Positions 20,461 through 30,774 of a DNA stretch of 64,000 nucleotides are shown piece after piece; the first letter of the stretch is position 1; each line of letters starts with the position of its first letter. This DNA comes from Agapetus fuscipes. Taxonomy: Eukaryota; Arthropoda; Insecta; Trichoptera; Glossosomatidae. The translations under genes were made by a program, and so were the position numbers. The notes beneath the pieces are model-generated. The model saw only the letters and a list, made by a program, of their open reading frames with translations, was not told the DNA's origin and did not search any database. Location: assembly GCA_951799405.1 (NCBI GenBank), contig OX637344.1, positions 16,058,001 through 16,122,000 of the forward strand, read 5' to 3'.

Positions 20461-20649
20461 TGTTTTATAATAATGTCATTTTTCTTCCGAAATTGACAAA
20501 TTTTCATCGACCAAAGCAATAAATACACAACGTTCGCGCAGGCATGAATTTAAAAACTGCCAACTTTCTGGAAAGATTTCCTAGCTAAACCAAAGTTTTA
20601 TTGTTTACAATAAAATTATACTTTGAACATATTTGTTCTCCATCCAACT

Positions 20650-20890
20650 ATAATCTATAATCTAAGTTGCAAGGATATATTCATTTAAAGCTCTCAGATG
20701 TATGCCCACAAACCAACAAGTGTAGTTCGCGCTTACAAATGCTGAATGTGTACTTACAAATAAAATCCAAACCTCAAATGAACATAAGCCCCACAACTTT
20801 TGCCGACCTTCCCTGAAACAGGGGTGACATTGGCAAAGTGAACCATTTTTTACAGTATGGGTGGTCAGCCTCATACCAACCTATAAGTCG
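20650..20890 (-). mobile_element. T-unit
   Basis: Minus-strand copy from TATAATCTATAATCTAAGTT to the constant edge CCTATAAGTCGAGGAA. It has no RTE-1 coding sequence. Confidence 0.85.
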
Positions 20891-20934
20891 AGGAAACCAT
20901 TGACGATTTTCGGTTAAGTAGATTGAAACGGATT

Positions 20935-21190
20935 TTAATAATCTATAATCTAAGCTGCAAAGATATGTTTTAACATTTAGGGCTCATTTGAAATGCATGC
21001 CTACAGACAGGCACATGTAGGTTTGCGCCTACACATTCTGCATGTGTGCATACAAATCAACAAAACCTCACATGAACATAAACCTTGCTACTCCTGCCGC
21101 CGTTCCCTGAACCAGGGTGGCATTGGCAAAAGTGAACCGATTTTTACAGCACGGGTGGTCAGCCTCATACCAACCTATCAGTCAAGGAGC
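20935..21190 (-). mobile_element. T-unit, GTAGG variant
   Basis: Minus-strand copy of the same variant as 6047-6292 (CATGTAGGTTTGCGCCTACA), ending at CCTATCAGTCAAGGA. Confidence 0.85.
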
Positions 21191-21354
21191 TTATGGAGGA
21201 TTATGGTGTCTATTTTCGTTTAAATTGTTTCAAGTCCACAGATACTACAAGTCGATAGAATCGACTGATCTGCCGAGCAAAAAAATATCTTTAAACGGAA
21301 AAATACTACAATAAGAGATTGTTAACGAGTTTTTACTCCATACCTACCGATTAA

Positions 21355-21953
21355 ATAGGGTATTTGCAATAGTGAGGAATATGATAAAAAGTATATTATT
21401 TTGATAGATTTCGAAAAATCAAATAATAATATGTTGATTTGAAGTCGAAAATATTTTTTTTCGATTTTATATTTAAAAAAGAAAATATAGAAATTTGGAC
21501 AAGTTTTTAAACGGATATGAGATCTGCTTTTTCTATTTCCGGTGCTGTGACGTCATATGTTGACGTCACTTTCTTTTATTGACATTCCATACTCTGTTGA
21601 CATGTGTTGTTGACAACAGAAACAAATGAAAACAACAGAAACAAATGAAATGTTTTTAAAGAAACACACAAACTTGTTGAAAAATAACAGCCTCAACGGT
21701 GTAAACATTAAAAAGCGATGTTTGAATTACATGAATGTGAGGGCTGTCAGTTGACACGGCGTTGTTTACAAGACCGTGACGTCACGCGAGAAAATTTCAT
21801 CTAGTAGCGGGCGCGAAAATTCAAAAATCGATTTTAAAATGCTTATAGCTTTGCTAAAAATACAACTAAAATTAAAATTCAAGAAGTTTTGGGCTAATAA
21901 AGCATAAACGAATTTAAATCACAAAAAAAAGAAAAATGTGAAAATACCCTAAG
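21355..21953. mobile_element. FB6-type element, about 600 bp
   Basis: The ends AGGGTATTTGCAATAGTGAG and GAAAAATGTGAAAATACCCT are inverted. Within are TGACGTCATATGTTGACGTC and ACAACAGAAACAAATGAAA repeated. Shorter relatives are at 37022-37198 and 40536-40684. No coding frame is present. Confidence 0.5.
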
Positions 21954-22140
21954 TATTTAGTTGCTCATACGGTACAATAATACAGACGACTTTTAATTAT
22001 TGATCACAGAGCCCAACGTGACTTCCATAGTCCAACATATTCTGGAACTAGAACCTGATCATGCAGGCTTAAGGAGAAGATCAAGAAACTGTCAGCTGCA
22101 TAGAGTAATAATGATACTACGGATGTATAGTTCATGCCAT

Positions 22141-22372
22141 ATCTAATCTAATCTAAGTTGCAAAGATATGTTACATTGGAGATTCACATTACATGCATTT
22201 TCACAAGCTGACACGTACAAGTTCGCGCTTGCACATGCCACATGTAAACCTACAACATAAAAACCAAATCTCAAATGGACATACACCCTGCAACTCTTGC
22301 CGTCCTTCCCTGAAACAGGGGTGACATTGGCAAAGTGAACCATTTTTACAGCATGAGTGGTTAGCCGTCAGT
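22141..22372 (-). mobile_element. T-unit, truncated
   Basis: Minus-strand copy starting with TAATCTAATCTAAGTTGC and cut at GGTGGTTAGCCG where the plus-strand RTE-1 copy begins. Confidence 0.85.
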
Positions 22373-23107
22373 ATCCAGAGTCAGAATAAAAGGAGAGTTG
22401 GTATAAAGAAGGTTATGACTCTGGATGAAATGAAAGAAGTAATTAAATTATGATTACGTTCGTTAGATATTTTTTGGAATGAAAAAAAACGGATGTTACT
22501 GACCGTGGAAAGAGAAGAACGATTTTCTCTACGTTTCGTCAGTCATATCCGACGTCTTCAGGAGGCGTGTGTCTTCTACAAGCAAGAAACACGAACTGAA
22601 GATGTCGGATATGACTCTGACGAAACGTAGAGAAAATCGTTCTTCTCTTTCCACGTTCACTAACATCCGTTTTTTTTCATTCCAAAAAATGAACGAAGAA
22701 TTTAAGAACCAAAAGAAATGGCGTTTGATCTGTAATGTTGGCGGCTAGGACTAGGGTTTTTTATATTAGAATTTTATATTATGTTTTGGTTTTGATGTCC
22801 ATATAGATATACCTAATATAATTATATGTTGATTTTAAAAATGTAATTTATTGTGTATGTTCCTTGACTTATAGGTTGGTTTTGGGCTGACCGCACCCAC
22901 GCTCTAGAAAATGGCTCACTTTGTCAATGTCACCCCTGTTTCAGGGAAGGTCGGCAAGAGTTGCAGGGTGTGTGTTCATTTGAGATTTGGGTATTTATAT
23001 TGTAAGTCCACATGCGGCATGTTTGAGCGCGAGCTATTACATGTCTGCTTGTGGAATACGTTAAATATAAATATTAAAAGTAATATATCTTTGCAACTTA
23101 GATTATA
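22373..23107 (+). mobile_element. RTE-1 3' fragment carrying FB8
   Basis: It starts in C-terminal codons (ATCCAGAGTCAGAATAAAAG), is broken by FB8 after GAAATGAAAGAAGTA, resumes at AAAAGAAATGGCGTTTGATC and ends CTTAGATTATAGAT. The tail lacks the GATTA array. Confidence 0.85.
22442..22692. mobile_element. FB8 foldback element
   Basis: Arms of about 90 bp (22470-22562 and 22592-22690) are near-perfect complements, for example GAACGATTTTCTCTACGTTT and its reverse. The 30-bp loop region is GGAGGCGTGTGTCTTCTACA-like. It interrupts RTE-1 codons, so it is a later insertion. Confidence 0.8.
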
Positions 23108-23500
23108 GATTGTAATGATTGACAATGAAGCTTGTACCATCTAATTTTTCCATGTAAATCCATGTAAATTGACTGTAAATTGTAACAAACAATATCAGTC
23201 TGTTTGCGGAAACACAGTTTTTTTTCCAGTGCCGACAGTCATGAGGAATCATATTTTCTGCCTTGAGTAGGTCTCGCACCACAGACCTTTGCTTCAATAG
23301 GTTGGCTCGTGATAGGAATAAATATATATGGCTCGCCTACATTTATTTTGTTCCGATATAATTTCCACAAATGGCGTTTGCCTGTAACCTTGGCGCATCG
23401 TTTGTCCTTTCTCCGGTAAACATTTGTGTTTAGAGGAAAACGAGCAATACGTGAACAGTGGGCACCATTGCCAGTGCACTCCATTTACAATCTACGCAAA
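23108..23500. other. Spacer, possible decayed coding sequence on minus strand
   Basis: An 81-codon minus-strand frame (23484-23239) reads RIARFPLNTNVYRRKDKRCA and is followed by a basic stretch. It could be a decayed transposase or a foreign exon; I cannot assign it. Confidence 0.25.
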
Positions 23501-23504
23501 AACG

Positions 23505-23975
23505 CAACTAAGCTACACATATAGTGTAACAACTTGCCTGCGTTTCCCCGAAGGGCTCGCATATGGCGCTTCGGGACCTATTTATTTTTACAGGTAAGGC
23601 GGCTGGCCTCACGCCAACCCCTTTCAGTTGGAGTGGGAGTTTCCCAGCTCACGGGAGAGCTGGTTCTCATTTCTTGTGAAGACTGAGTAAATCTTTGAGA
23701 TCGAATCCTTGCTCTTGGCAATGGCATGGAATGCAAGCATTCTACCAATTGAGCTATCGACCTTTTTACGACTTGATCGTCGTCGCTACAAAGCGCCAAT
23801 TGTCAAGCAAGACCCAGTTGCTGTAAGGCTGGATGGACCTTTGGTGACCGGTCATTGGTAAAAGTTTTATGAATTTTTCAACACAGCAAAGAGCAAATTT
23901 GAAAATATTAATGGTATATTTTTTGTGCTCCGCCGGGAATCGAACCCACAACCTTCCTATTCAGAGTCCGAAGTG
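23505..23975 (-). mobile_element. SINE-A + SINE-B dimer
   Basis: Minus-strand unit: SINE-B 3' end at 23510 (AAGCTACACATATAGTGTAA), its tRNA-like head at 23690-23760, then SINE-A to its head near 23975 (GGAATCGAACCCACAACCTT), truncated there. Confidence 0.9.
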
Positions 23976-24164
23976 TCATCATTTTTTACTGCATAGTTGG
24001 TCAGCCGCATACAACCTACTCATTAATTAAAAAATACGAAATCCGAACTTGAAGTGACTACACGATTGTGTATTGTCCTGACATGCTGACATTGGTAAAG
24101 TTAACCAATTGCTGCATTACTGTGATCACATCTCAACAACAAACGAGGAAAAGCACGAATTTAT
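23976..24164. other. Spacer, no gene seen
   Basis: Traces of T-unit sequence (CATAGTTGGTCAGCCGCATA at 23993) are present. Nothing else is recognised. Confidence 0.3.
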
Positions 24165-24365
24165 GATTAATAAAAAATGGTTCACTTTGCCAATGTCACT
24201 CTTATACCCGGGAAGATGGGCAAAAATTGCAAGGCTTATTTTCATTTGAGATTGGATTTTTATATTGTATCATATGGTGAGTTCACATGCGGTATTTGTA
24301 AGCGCAAACTTACAAGTGTCAGCTTATGAGAATGCATTTAATATGAATCTTAAATGTAATATATC
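24165..24365 (+). mobile_element. T-unit, truncated at both ends
   Basis: Plus-strand copy from AAAAAATGGTTCACTTTGCC to AATATGAATCTTAAATG. Confidence 0.75.
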
Positions 24366-24367
24366 GA

Positions 24368-24535
24368 TACCTTAAAGGTAAAACTGAGTAAGTGACATAT
24401 TAAGCTAACATGGGAATCTCAGATAAATGCACCTTTATTCCTATTTTCTACGAGAGAAAACATTACCAAAGTGTGAAAATCCTGTAGTTTTAAACGTTTT
24501 TCAGAAGCACTTCCTTATATAATTAGTGCATTTAC
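24368..24535. mobile_element. FB5 half
   Basis: TAAAGGTAAAACTGAGTAAG and GGGAATCTCAGATAAATGCA match the left arm of the complete FB5 element at 44515-44850. The right arm is missing. Confidence 0.55.
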
Positions 24536-24544
24536 TATGAGAAT

Positions 24545-24850
24545 AATAAAAATAATAGGATTATTTATTTGGCGAGCGCTGTTTTTGTGTGTGTCACACC
24601 TCATGAGCCCTCTGCGAGCTTGGTCGTCGCCGTAGAAAGCTCCAATTCTCAAACAAAACCCAGTTGCTGTAACGCTAGATGGACCTTTAGTGACCGATTT
24701 TTGGTACAGGGTTATGAATTTTTCACCCAGCGAAGAGCATATTTGAAAATACAAATGGCAAAGTGAACCATTTTCTACCTATAAGTCAAAGAACATACAC
24801 AACAAATTACACTTTTAAAACCAATAAATAATAATAGATATCAAAACTAA
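24545..24850 (-). mobile_element. SINE-A fragment joined to T-unit/3' UTR fragment
   Basis: 24545-24750 is a SINE-A body on the minus strand (GTGTGTGTCACACCTCATGA). It breaks off into ATGGCAAAGTGAACCATTTT, a short RTE-1 T-unit and 3' UTR piece up to 24850. Confidence 0.75.
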
Positions 24851-24865
24851 AACTAAAAAAAAACG

Positions 24866-25355
24866 CAACTATGCTACACATATAGTGTAACTTCTTGCCT
24901 GCGTTATCCCCGAAGGGGTCGCATGTGGCGATTCGGGACCTGTTTATTTTTACGGGTAAGGCCGCCGGCCTCACACCAACCACTTTCAGTTGAAGTGGGG
25001 GTTTCCCAGTTCCCGGGGGGTCTGGTTGTCATTTCTTGTGAAGGCTGAGTAAACCTTGAGATCGAACCCTTGCTCTCGGCATGGAATGCAAGCATTCTAC
25101 CAATTGAGCTATCGACCTTTTTACGAGCTTGATCGTCGTCGCTACAAAGCGCCAATTCTCAAGCAAAACCCACTTGCTGTAAGGCTGGACGGACCTTTGG
25201 TGACCGGTCATTGGTAAAGGTTTATGAATTTTTCAACCCAGCGAAGTGCAAAGTTGAAAATAAAAATGGTATATTTTTTGTGCTCCGCCGGGATTCGAAC
25301 CCACGACCTTCCATACAGAGTCCGAAGTGTTACCACTGAACTACGGAACGGTCCA
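24866..25355 (-). mobile_element. SINE-A + SINE-B dimer, near full length
   Basis: Minus-strand unit with SINE-B (24866-25120), the GACCTTTTTACGAGCTTGAT junction and SINE-A (25121-25355) ending in its tRNA-like head, CTACGGAACGGTCC. Confidence 0.9.
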
Positions 25356-25389
25356 ACAAAACAACAAAACATAATATAACAAAATTCTA

Positions 25390-25522
25390 ATTTTATAAAC
25401 TTTAGCCTCCAACATTACATATCAACCGCCATTTATTTATGTCCTTACATACTCGTACTTCTTTCATTTCATCCGCAGAGTCATAACCTTCTTCATACAA
25501 GCTCTCTTTTTATTATGACTCT
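25390..25522 (-). mobile_element. RTE-1 C-terminal codon fragment
   Basis: On the minus strand it reads IQSHNKKRACMKKVM-like codons, then KEVRVCKD and the end of the polyprotein. The 3' tail is missing. Confidence 0.75.
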
Positions 25523-26196
25523 GGATATTCAATCTCTATAATATCCGATAGAAACAAAAAGTAGGTATCTCCAAAACGCATTCACAACATTCAACATATC
25601 TAGGTACAGATTAGGTATTTTTTTGTAAATGCCGATGTTCTGGATTTCAGCATCCACGCACAATGGTTTCTTACCTTGCTGTATATACTACTGTTACGTG
25701 TCTTGCGCAACACTCTCCCAAGCAGAGCAACCAACTATCGCCAGTGTCAGCCCTTCCTTCACTCTCCCATCAGCTGAAACACCATTTTTCCTCCTCACTT
25801 TACACTTCACGTCACCCTGGATGAGTTTGAGGGCTTGGCTTCCTTTGTCCGGTGTTTTTGTTGTGTGTGCCCGCGCGACGCGACGGTCTGTGTTGCTACC
25901 GTCCTCCGACACAGAGAATGTGTGACTGGCGCCGCCATTGAGAACCTGTGCCTGTCTCTGCTGGAGCTGCGGCCCACCTCTCTGCCTCTACGCAGGGATG
26001 GAATAAAAGTGGCAAGAGCAGTGGCGTTGCACCAGGGCCCCTAATTCCAGGATACTAAGGGCCTGTTGCACCAACCTCCAATCAACAAAAATGTTGTGTC
26101 AATAAAAATTGACACATTAAATTCGATTGCTGGTAAGGACCTCGGTTAAATATTTCTCGTAAGTATATTTTTTTATTTATCTCGGATAATTTTACA
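25523..26196. other. GC-rich unassigned segment
   Basis: 25625-26045 is clearly richer in GC than its surroundings. Open frames exist on both strands (plus 25629-25925, minus 25912-25694) but I recognise neither. A short phrase, TTGCACCAGGGCCCC, occurs at 26026 and again at 27092, so the area may be a decayed transposon or a displaced gene fragment. Confidence 0.3.
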
Positions 26197-26345
26197 ATCT
26201 AATCTAATCTAAGTTTGAAAGATATGTAAAATTGGGAATTCACATTACATGCATTCTCACAAACAGACACGTACAATTTCGCGCTTGCGCATGCCGCATG
26301 TGAACCTACAACATAAAAACCAAATCTTAAATGGACATACCTTAC
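26197..26345 (-). mobile_element. T-unit, truncated
   Basis: Minus-strand tail end (CTAATCTAATCTAAGTTTGA) to ATCTTAAATGGACATACC. Confidence 0.8.
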
Positions 26346-26439
26346 CTATTTCTTTAAAAAAAAAATTGATTTCTTAAAAAAAAACAATAATATTGAAGTA
26401 GCAAAAAAAATATTTCAAGACCCTTTGGCGGTCCATTCC

Positions 26440-26575
26440 ATTTGAAAACAGCAAGCAATAAAACATGTCGTCGTGTAAACAGCTGATCGCAGTACCATAC
26501 GACTTGCATGGAAAACATGCATACAACAATCAGCTGTCTATTCACCGGCATGTTTTATGGCTTGCTATCTTTAAA
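26440..26575. repeat. Short foldback
   Basis: GCAAGCAATAAAACATGTCG with AAACAGCTGAT is mirrored by ATCAGCTGTCTATTCACCGG with ATGTTTTATGGCTTGC. A related half is at 49275-49365. Confidence 0.55.
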
Positions 26576-26675
26576 TGCCTGCGGCAAGATCTGCATACCT
26601 AGGATTGTTCGAATCGGCCCTGACGCATCAACAATTTAAGTTTAAAGTAACTTTACTGCAATATTTCAACAGTAG

Positions 26676-26907
26676 GTACCTACACTTAGTACGAGCTGCA
26701 AAACTTGAGTAAAGTAAAGTTTACGGAAAGTATTAAAGGGTGGTTCTGCCGTTTTTGTTTGTTTGAACTTAAATTTCTTCATCATTGTTCTTTTGCTAAG
26801 ACCATAAAGTGTAAGAAACAAAAGCGGCAGTTTTTAGCGAAAATCACTCCTTAACACTTTCCGTAAACTTTACTTAACTCAAGTTTTGCAACTCGTACTA
26901 AGGGTAC
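26676..26907. mobile_element. FB3 MITE
   Basis: Terminal repeats (TTAGTACGAGCTGCAAAACT / AGTTTTGCAACTCGTACTAA) with inner complementary arms (GTAAAGTTTACGGAAAGT) and a central TTTTGCTAAGACCATAAAGT. It matches the copy at 58526-58763 end to end. Confidence 0.85.
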
Positions 26908-27555
26908 AGATAAAATAAATTCCTATTTGGCGAATTGAAGAATTGCATTTTTATTTTGCAACAATGAAAATTTAACTTTCGCCTCTGATCTATAGATGCC
27001 AACAAAAAAAAAAACACTTAAATACGCCATCGTTGGTGGTAACATTCACTTTGGTACTTAAACAGCGTGGGGGCCCCATGTCTCTCCTTGCACCAGGGCC
27101 CCTGGTGGGCTTACTGCAAGCCTGCGTACAACACCTCCACCACTACCAGTGCCGTGCGCGACATAGCGGCACTGCCTGCTATACTAACTAATTACCACAC
27201 CTGCGTATATGATTGCAGGAGCGGCGGCAGACTTTTACAATACTGCCTTATTGTTTTTCAAAAGGAGTTGTTTTGATTTTTAAACTTTTTTTAGTTTGAT
27301 AACCAGCCTTGAGAATACTTTCTGCTCGTGAAAGTGAAACGTCGGCAGATATAGAAAAGCTGCGAATAAAACATGTTTTTTTTTATCAAAAAAAAAAAAT
27401 TAAAAAACAATTTGCTATCGTTGCTTTTAATGTTATAAGAATGTGAAAAAATGCTTATTTTCTATGTTCTGTCATGTGCCGTTATGTCATGTCTCGTTTT
27501 GTCACTGTGCAGTTCTATTATGGAACAAAAAAAAACAGACAAACCGCGCAGAATA
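26908..27555. other. Spacer with foldback remnants
   Basis: 27090-27130 repeats the CACCAGGGCCCC phrase; 27300-27360 (GAAAGTGAAACGTCGGCAGA) is the reverse of 28385-28430; 27463-27520 is an end of the 17642-18958 repeat (GTTCTGTCATGTGCCGTTAT). No gene is seen. Confidence 0.35.
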
Positions 27556-27807
27556 TCGCACGCTTAATAATAAAGAGCAATAACTCAAAAATTGGGAAAA
27601 CCGAGATTTTGTAATAACAACGCAAGAACAATGCGAGAAGAATCTACGTAGAATGCGACAGCCGTTCAATTTGGACGAATATGACCGAGATAAAACATCG
27701 GTCGCCTTTTTCATCCCATACAAGTTGTACTGGTTGTCTGAACTTCAAACGTGATTTCCCAACATTCTTATTTTTTGAGTTAATGCTCTTTATGATTAAG
27801 CGTGCGA
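27556..27807. mobile_element. FB2 MITE, second copy
   Basis: TCGCACGCTTAATAATAAAG and its complement at the ends, TA on both sides (27554-55, 27808-09), same centre as 15355-15605 but in the other orientation (GTACAACTTGTATGGGATGA versus its complement). Confidence 0.85.
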
Positions 27808-27814
27808 TATGGTA

Positions 27815-28282
27815 TTAGAATGCGTCTAGTACGAAATGAGTAAAGTATGTACGGTGGAAATGAAGCATTTGAGAAGCATGACAGGAAAAACTCTGAGGGA
27901 TAGAGTTAGGAATGAATGGGTAAAAAAAGAATGTAATTTGAAAGAGGATGTGAAAGTTAAGGTACAAAAGAATGTGATGAGATGGTTTGGACATGTGGAA
28001 AGAATGAATGATGATAGACTGACAAAGTATGTATACAAAGAAAGTGTGAAAGGAAAAAGAGGGAAGGGACGACCGAGAAAAGTATGGAGTGATCAGATTG
28101 AGGAGATTGTGAAAGAATGGGATATACAAAGTGAGCGTAAAAGAAGAAAATGCATGAAAAAGGTGATGGATATGAATGAATTGAAGGAGGTATGTAAGGA
28201 TAGGAAAAAATGGAGGCAACTCTGCAGAGGCTCTGGCCACCCCTAGCGGAATGGCGACAGAGTTACAGTTACCTATGCAATG
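27815..28282 (+). mobile_element. RTE-2 3' fragment with open C-terminal frame
   Basis: A 136-codon frame (27836-28246) encodes MKHLRSMTGKTLRDRVRNEW, MRWFGHVERMNDDRLTKYVY, KGRPRKVWSDQIEEIVKEW and CKDRKKWRQLCRGSGHP. It is the same kind of C terminus as RTE-1 but with its own 3' end, CTGGCCACCCCTAGCGGAAT followed by CAGAGTTACAGTTAC. It is the best RTE-2 copy here. Confidence 0.85.
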
Positions 28283-28289
28283 TAGCACA

Positions 28290-28516
28290 CCACTTACTTG
28301 AAATTTTAAGAGTGAATGTTTATAATAAATAAATCGTTTTTGTGTTCTTTCGGGTTTGACCATGTTCTATTTGCAGCTCTCACATCTGCCGACGTTTCGC
28401 TTTCACGAGCAGAAAGCATCTTCAAGGCAAGTTTTCAAAGCGCCGTGGCGGTTTTCGTTGTCTTCGCGGTTTAAGCTTTATTTAGTAAATGTTTACATTG
28501 TCAATCCCAAGGGTGG
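28290..28516. other. Spacer with partial repeat
   Basis: GCCGACGTTTCGCTTTCACG at 28388 is the reverse of 27325-27345, suggesting an old foldback element. No gene is seen. Confidence 0.3.
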
Positions 28517-28709
28517 AAGTCTCATCACCACGGTAATTCTTACCTACCGAATATCGGTAATATTTGTATGAAGACCTGTCAATCCAAGATGGCCGCAAGT
28601 AAACAGCTGATTCGTCTTGTTGTTCACTTGCGGCCATCTTGGATTGTCAGGTCTTCACACAAATATTACCGATATTCGGTAGGTAAGAACTTCCGTGGTG
28701 ATGAGACTT
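28517..28709. mobile_element. FB1 MITE (short form), near-perfect hairpin
   Basis: The two halves are almost exact complements: AAGTCTCATCACCACGG, ACCTACCGAATATCGGTAAT and AATCCAAGATGGCCGCAAGT on the left return in reverse on the right, with a small centre AACAGCTGATTCGTCTTGTT. Transcribed, it would give a ~90-bp stem. Confidence 0.9.
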
Positions 28710-29044
28710 GCGTTTCCTAGTGGTGAGTGGTACTGAGGCGGTCCTGTCGCCTGTAAGTGCACGCACACATATACTGTATGTGTGCACTACACCTCTCTCT
28801 CTGTCTGTGCCTCTATCTCTGTCTAGGCTCACCGACTTCCCGGCCATTGTCTTACCTTTCCAAAACACCGAAATTAAATCATATCCGATTATTATCCTCG
28901 GCAGTCTGATGTCTGTACACAGCCCACAGGTAGGTTATATACATACACACACTTATTATACTGCAATCTACACTTGTATGCGGTAGACCAGTGATTCTTA
29001 ACCTTTTTACTACGAGGGACTAATATAATATATTATGATCTAAG
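28710..29044. other. Spacer, no gene seen
   Basis: It contains CTCTCTCTCTGTCTGTG low-complexity sequence and ACATACACACACTT. Two unremarkable short open frames are present on opposite strands. Confidence 0.3.
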
Positions 29045-29203
29045 CTGCAACTTCAACTGAAACGCCACTTCAACTGAAGTGGTTAGCGTAAGGCCGGCCC
29101 CCTTACCTGAAAAAGTAAAAAGGTTCAACTCGCCACATGCGACCCCTTCAGGGATAATGCGGCAAGAAGTTACACTATATGTTTAGCTTGGTTGCGTCTG
29201 CAA
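29045..29203 (+). mobile_element. SINE-B 3' half
   Basis: From ACTTCAACTGAAACGCCACT to AAGAAGTTACACTATATG and TTGGTTGCG; the tRNA-like head is missing. Confidence 0.75.
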
Positions 29204-29447
29204 AGATATATTGCTATTCTATAATCTCTCAAAGCTCATATCAAATGCACGCCCACAAACAGACAAGTGTAAGTCTGCGCTTATAAATGCTGAATGTGTA
29301 CTTACAAATTAAAATCCAAACCTCAAATGAACAAAAACCCTGCAATCTTTGCAGACCTTCCCTGGAACAGGAGTGACATTGGCAAAGCGAACCATTTTTT
29401 GCAGTATTGGTGGTCAGCCTCATACTAACCTATAAGTCAAGGAATTG
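29204..29447 (-). mobile_element. T-unit
   Basis: Minus-strand copy ending at the constant edge CCTATAAGTCAAGGAATT. It is immediately followed by a second T-unit. Confidence 0.85.
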
Positions 29448-29664
29448 ATAATGATATTAAAGGCTAATATTTAATGCATGCCCACAAGCAGGCACGTGTA
29501 AGTTTGCTCTAACTGCGTACAAAATAAACCAAACCTATGCGGCATGAGCATACACCTTGCAACTCCTAGTGTCTTTCCCTGAAACAGGCTGGCATTGGCA
29601 AGAGAACCAAGTTTATACAGCATAGGGAGTCAGCCTCATACCAGCCTATTAGTCAAGGAATTAC
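29448..29664 (-). mobile_element. T-unit, diverged
   Basis: Minus-strand copy from AATATTTAATGCATGCCCAC to CCTATTAGTCAAGGAATT, with the head-to-tail arrangement of the preceding T-unit. Confidence 0.75.
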
Positions 29665-29690
29665 AATGACAATATGTCTTTGCAACTAAC

Positions 29691-29940
29691 GGGGCTATTC
29701 TTGGACAATTTAGTCCTTGGTTGAACCCACGCTTTGAGAAACTAATGAATAATGATGCATTTGTATGAAGACCTGTCAATCCAAGATGGCCGCAAGTGAA
29801 AAGCTGATAAGTTTTTATACAAATATTACAAAAATTCGGTAGGTAAGAATGACAGTGGTGATGAGACTTCCAGCACAGGCATCGATAGTTTGTCAAAGCG
29901 TGGGCTCAACCGACGACTAAAATGTTTAAGAATAGCCCCA
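29691..29940. mobile_element. FB1 MITE (long-TIR form)
   Basis: Ends GGGGCTATTCTTGGACAATT and its near-complement (AATGTTTAAGAATAGCCCC), inner GAACCCACGCTTTGAGAAAC, and the shared centre AATCCAAGATGGCCGCAAGT. It is the most complete long form in the window. Confidence 0.85.
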
Positions 29941-30206
29941 TTAGATTTAACATAGCCATCAGTTTAATGTATAATTTTTAATTTTAATAATTTAATTATT
30001 AATAATTTTGCCATAATTTTTCGTTTTCATTATTTTTCTTCAGGCCATGTTATTTGTTCGGCTTTTGTTTCGTTTACAACATAACCTCAAATTTGGCTTC
30101 AATATTTCAAATTGATTAATATTTTTTATTTCGTGTGACGGGAACGTTAAAATTGTGCAGTGATTAGTTTCTAAATTGTGTTTTTGGGATGCTTTTAAAA
30201 TACTTT

Positions 30207-30242
<36 letters not shown>

Positions 30243-30384
30243 CTTGGAGGATATCAAATGATAACAATAATACAAATAAAAAAAATATAAACAAAACAAA
30301 AATATATACTAAAAATGACAAAATTTTTTAAATAAATATTTTTTATAATAATCATTATATTGAAATTAAATTTAAATCCTAATC
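29941..30384. other. AT-rich spacer with long poly-T run
   Basis: It holds an uninterrupted T run of about 33 bases at 30208-30242, flanked by AT-rich text. This may be the A-tail of a minus-strand retroelement or a slippage-prone tract. No gene is seen. Confidence 0.5.
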
Positions 30385-30774
30385 GGGGCAAATATCGGGG
30401 AGTCGGCTAGCTCCTTGCCGGAGTCGGCTAGCTCCTGGCAGGCTGCGTGGGTTCTCGCCCATGCCCGCGTCTCTCCGTTGGACTCCCTTGCCGTGCAACA
30501 CCCAGCCTCCTGTGTCGGGCAGAGTTTGACACTGGCGCTCCTTCTCTTCAGCCAGATTCATCTCAAGAAGAGGAAGAAAGTTTGACACTGGCGCTCCTTC
30601 TCTTCAGCCAGTTTTTCACAAGAAGTATACACAAATTGACATTTGCAGAGAAGATAAGAGAAGAATTATAAAATTAAAATAGTTTATATATTAATATTTG
30701 TATTTTTAAATAGTCATAGTTTTTAATTAATATATTGTTCATATTATTATATATTTGTAAAATGTATTTAAGTA

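Noticed and set aside
27815..28363. 182-codon minus-strand open frame
   Set aside because: It is antisense to the RTE-2 C-terminal coding sequence, which has the recognisable MRWFGH and GRPRKVW motifs on the plus strand.
30208..30242. Poly-T run as a gene boundary or terminator
   Set aside because: It may be a retroelement tail or a slippage tract; no gene ends there and its exact length is unreliable in sequencing.
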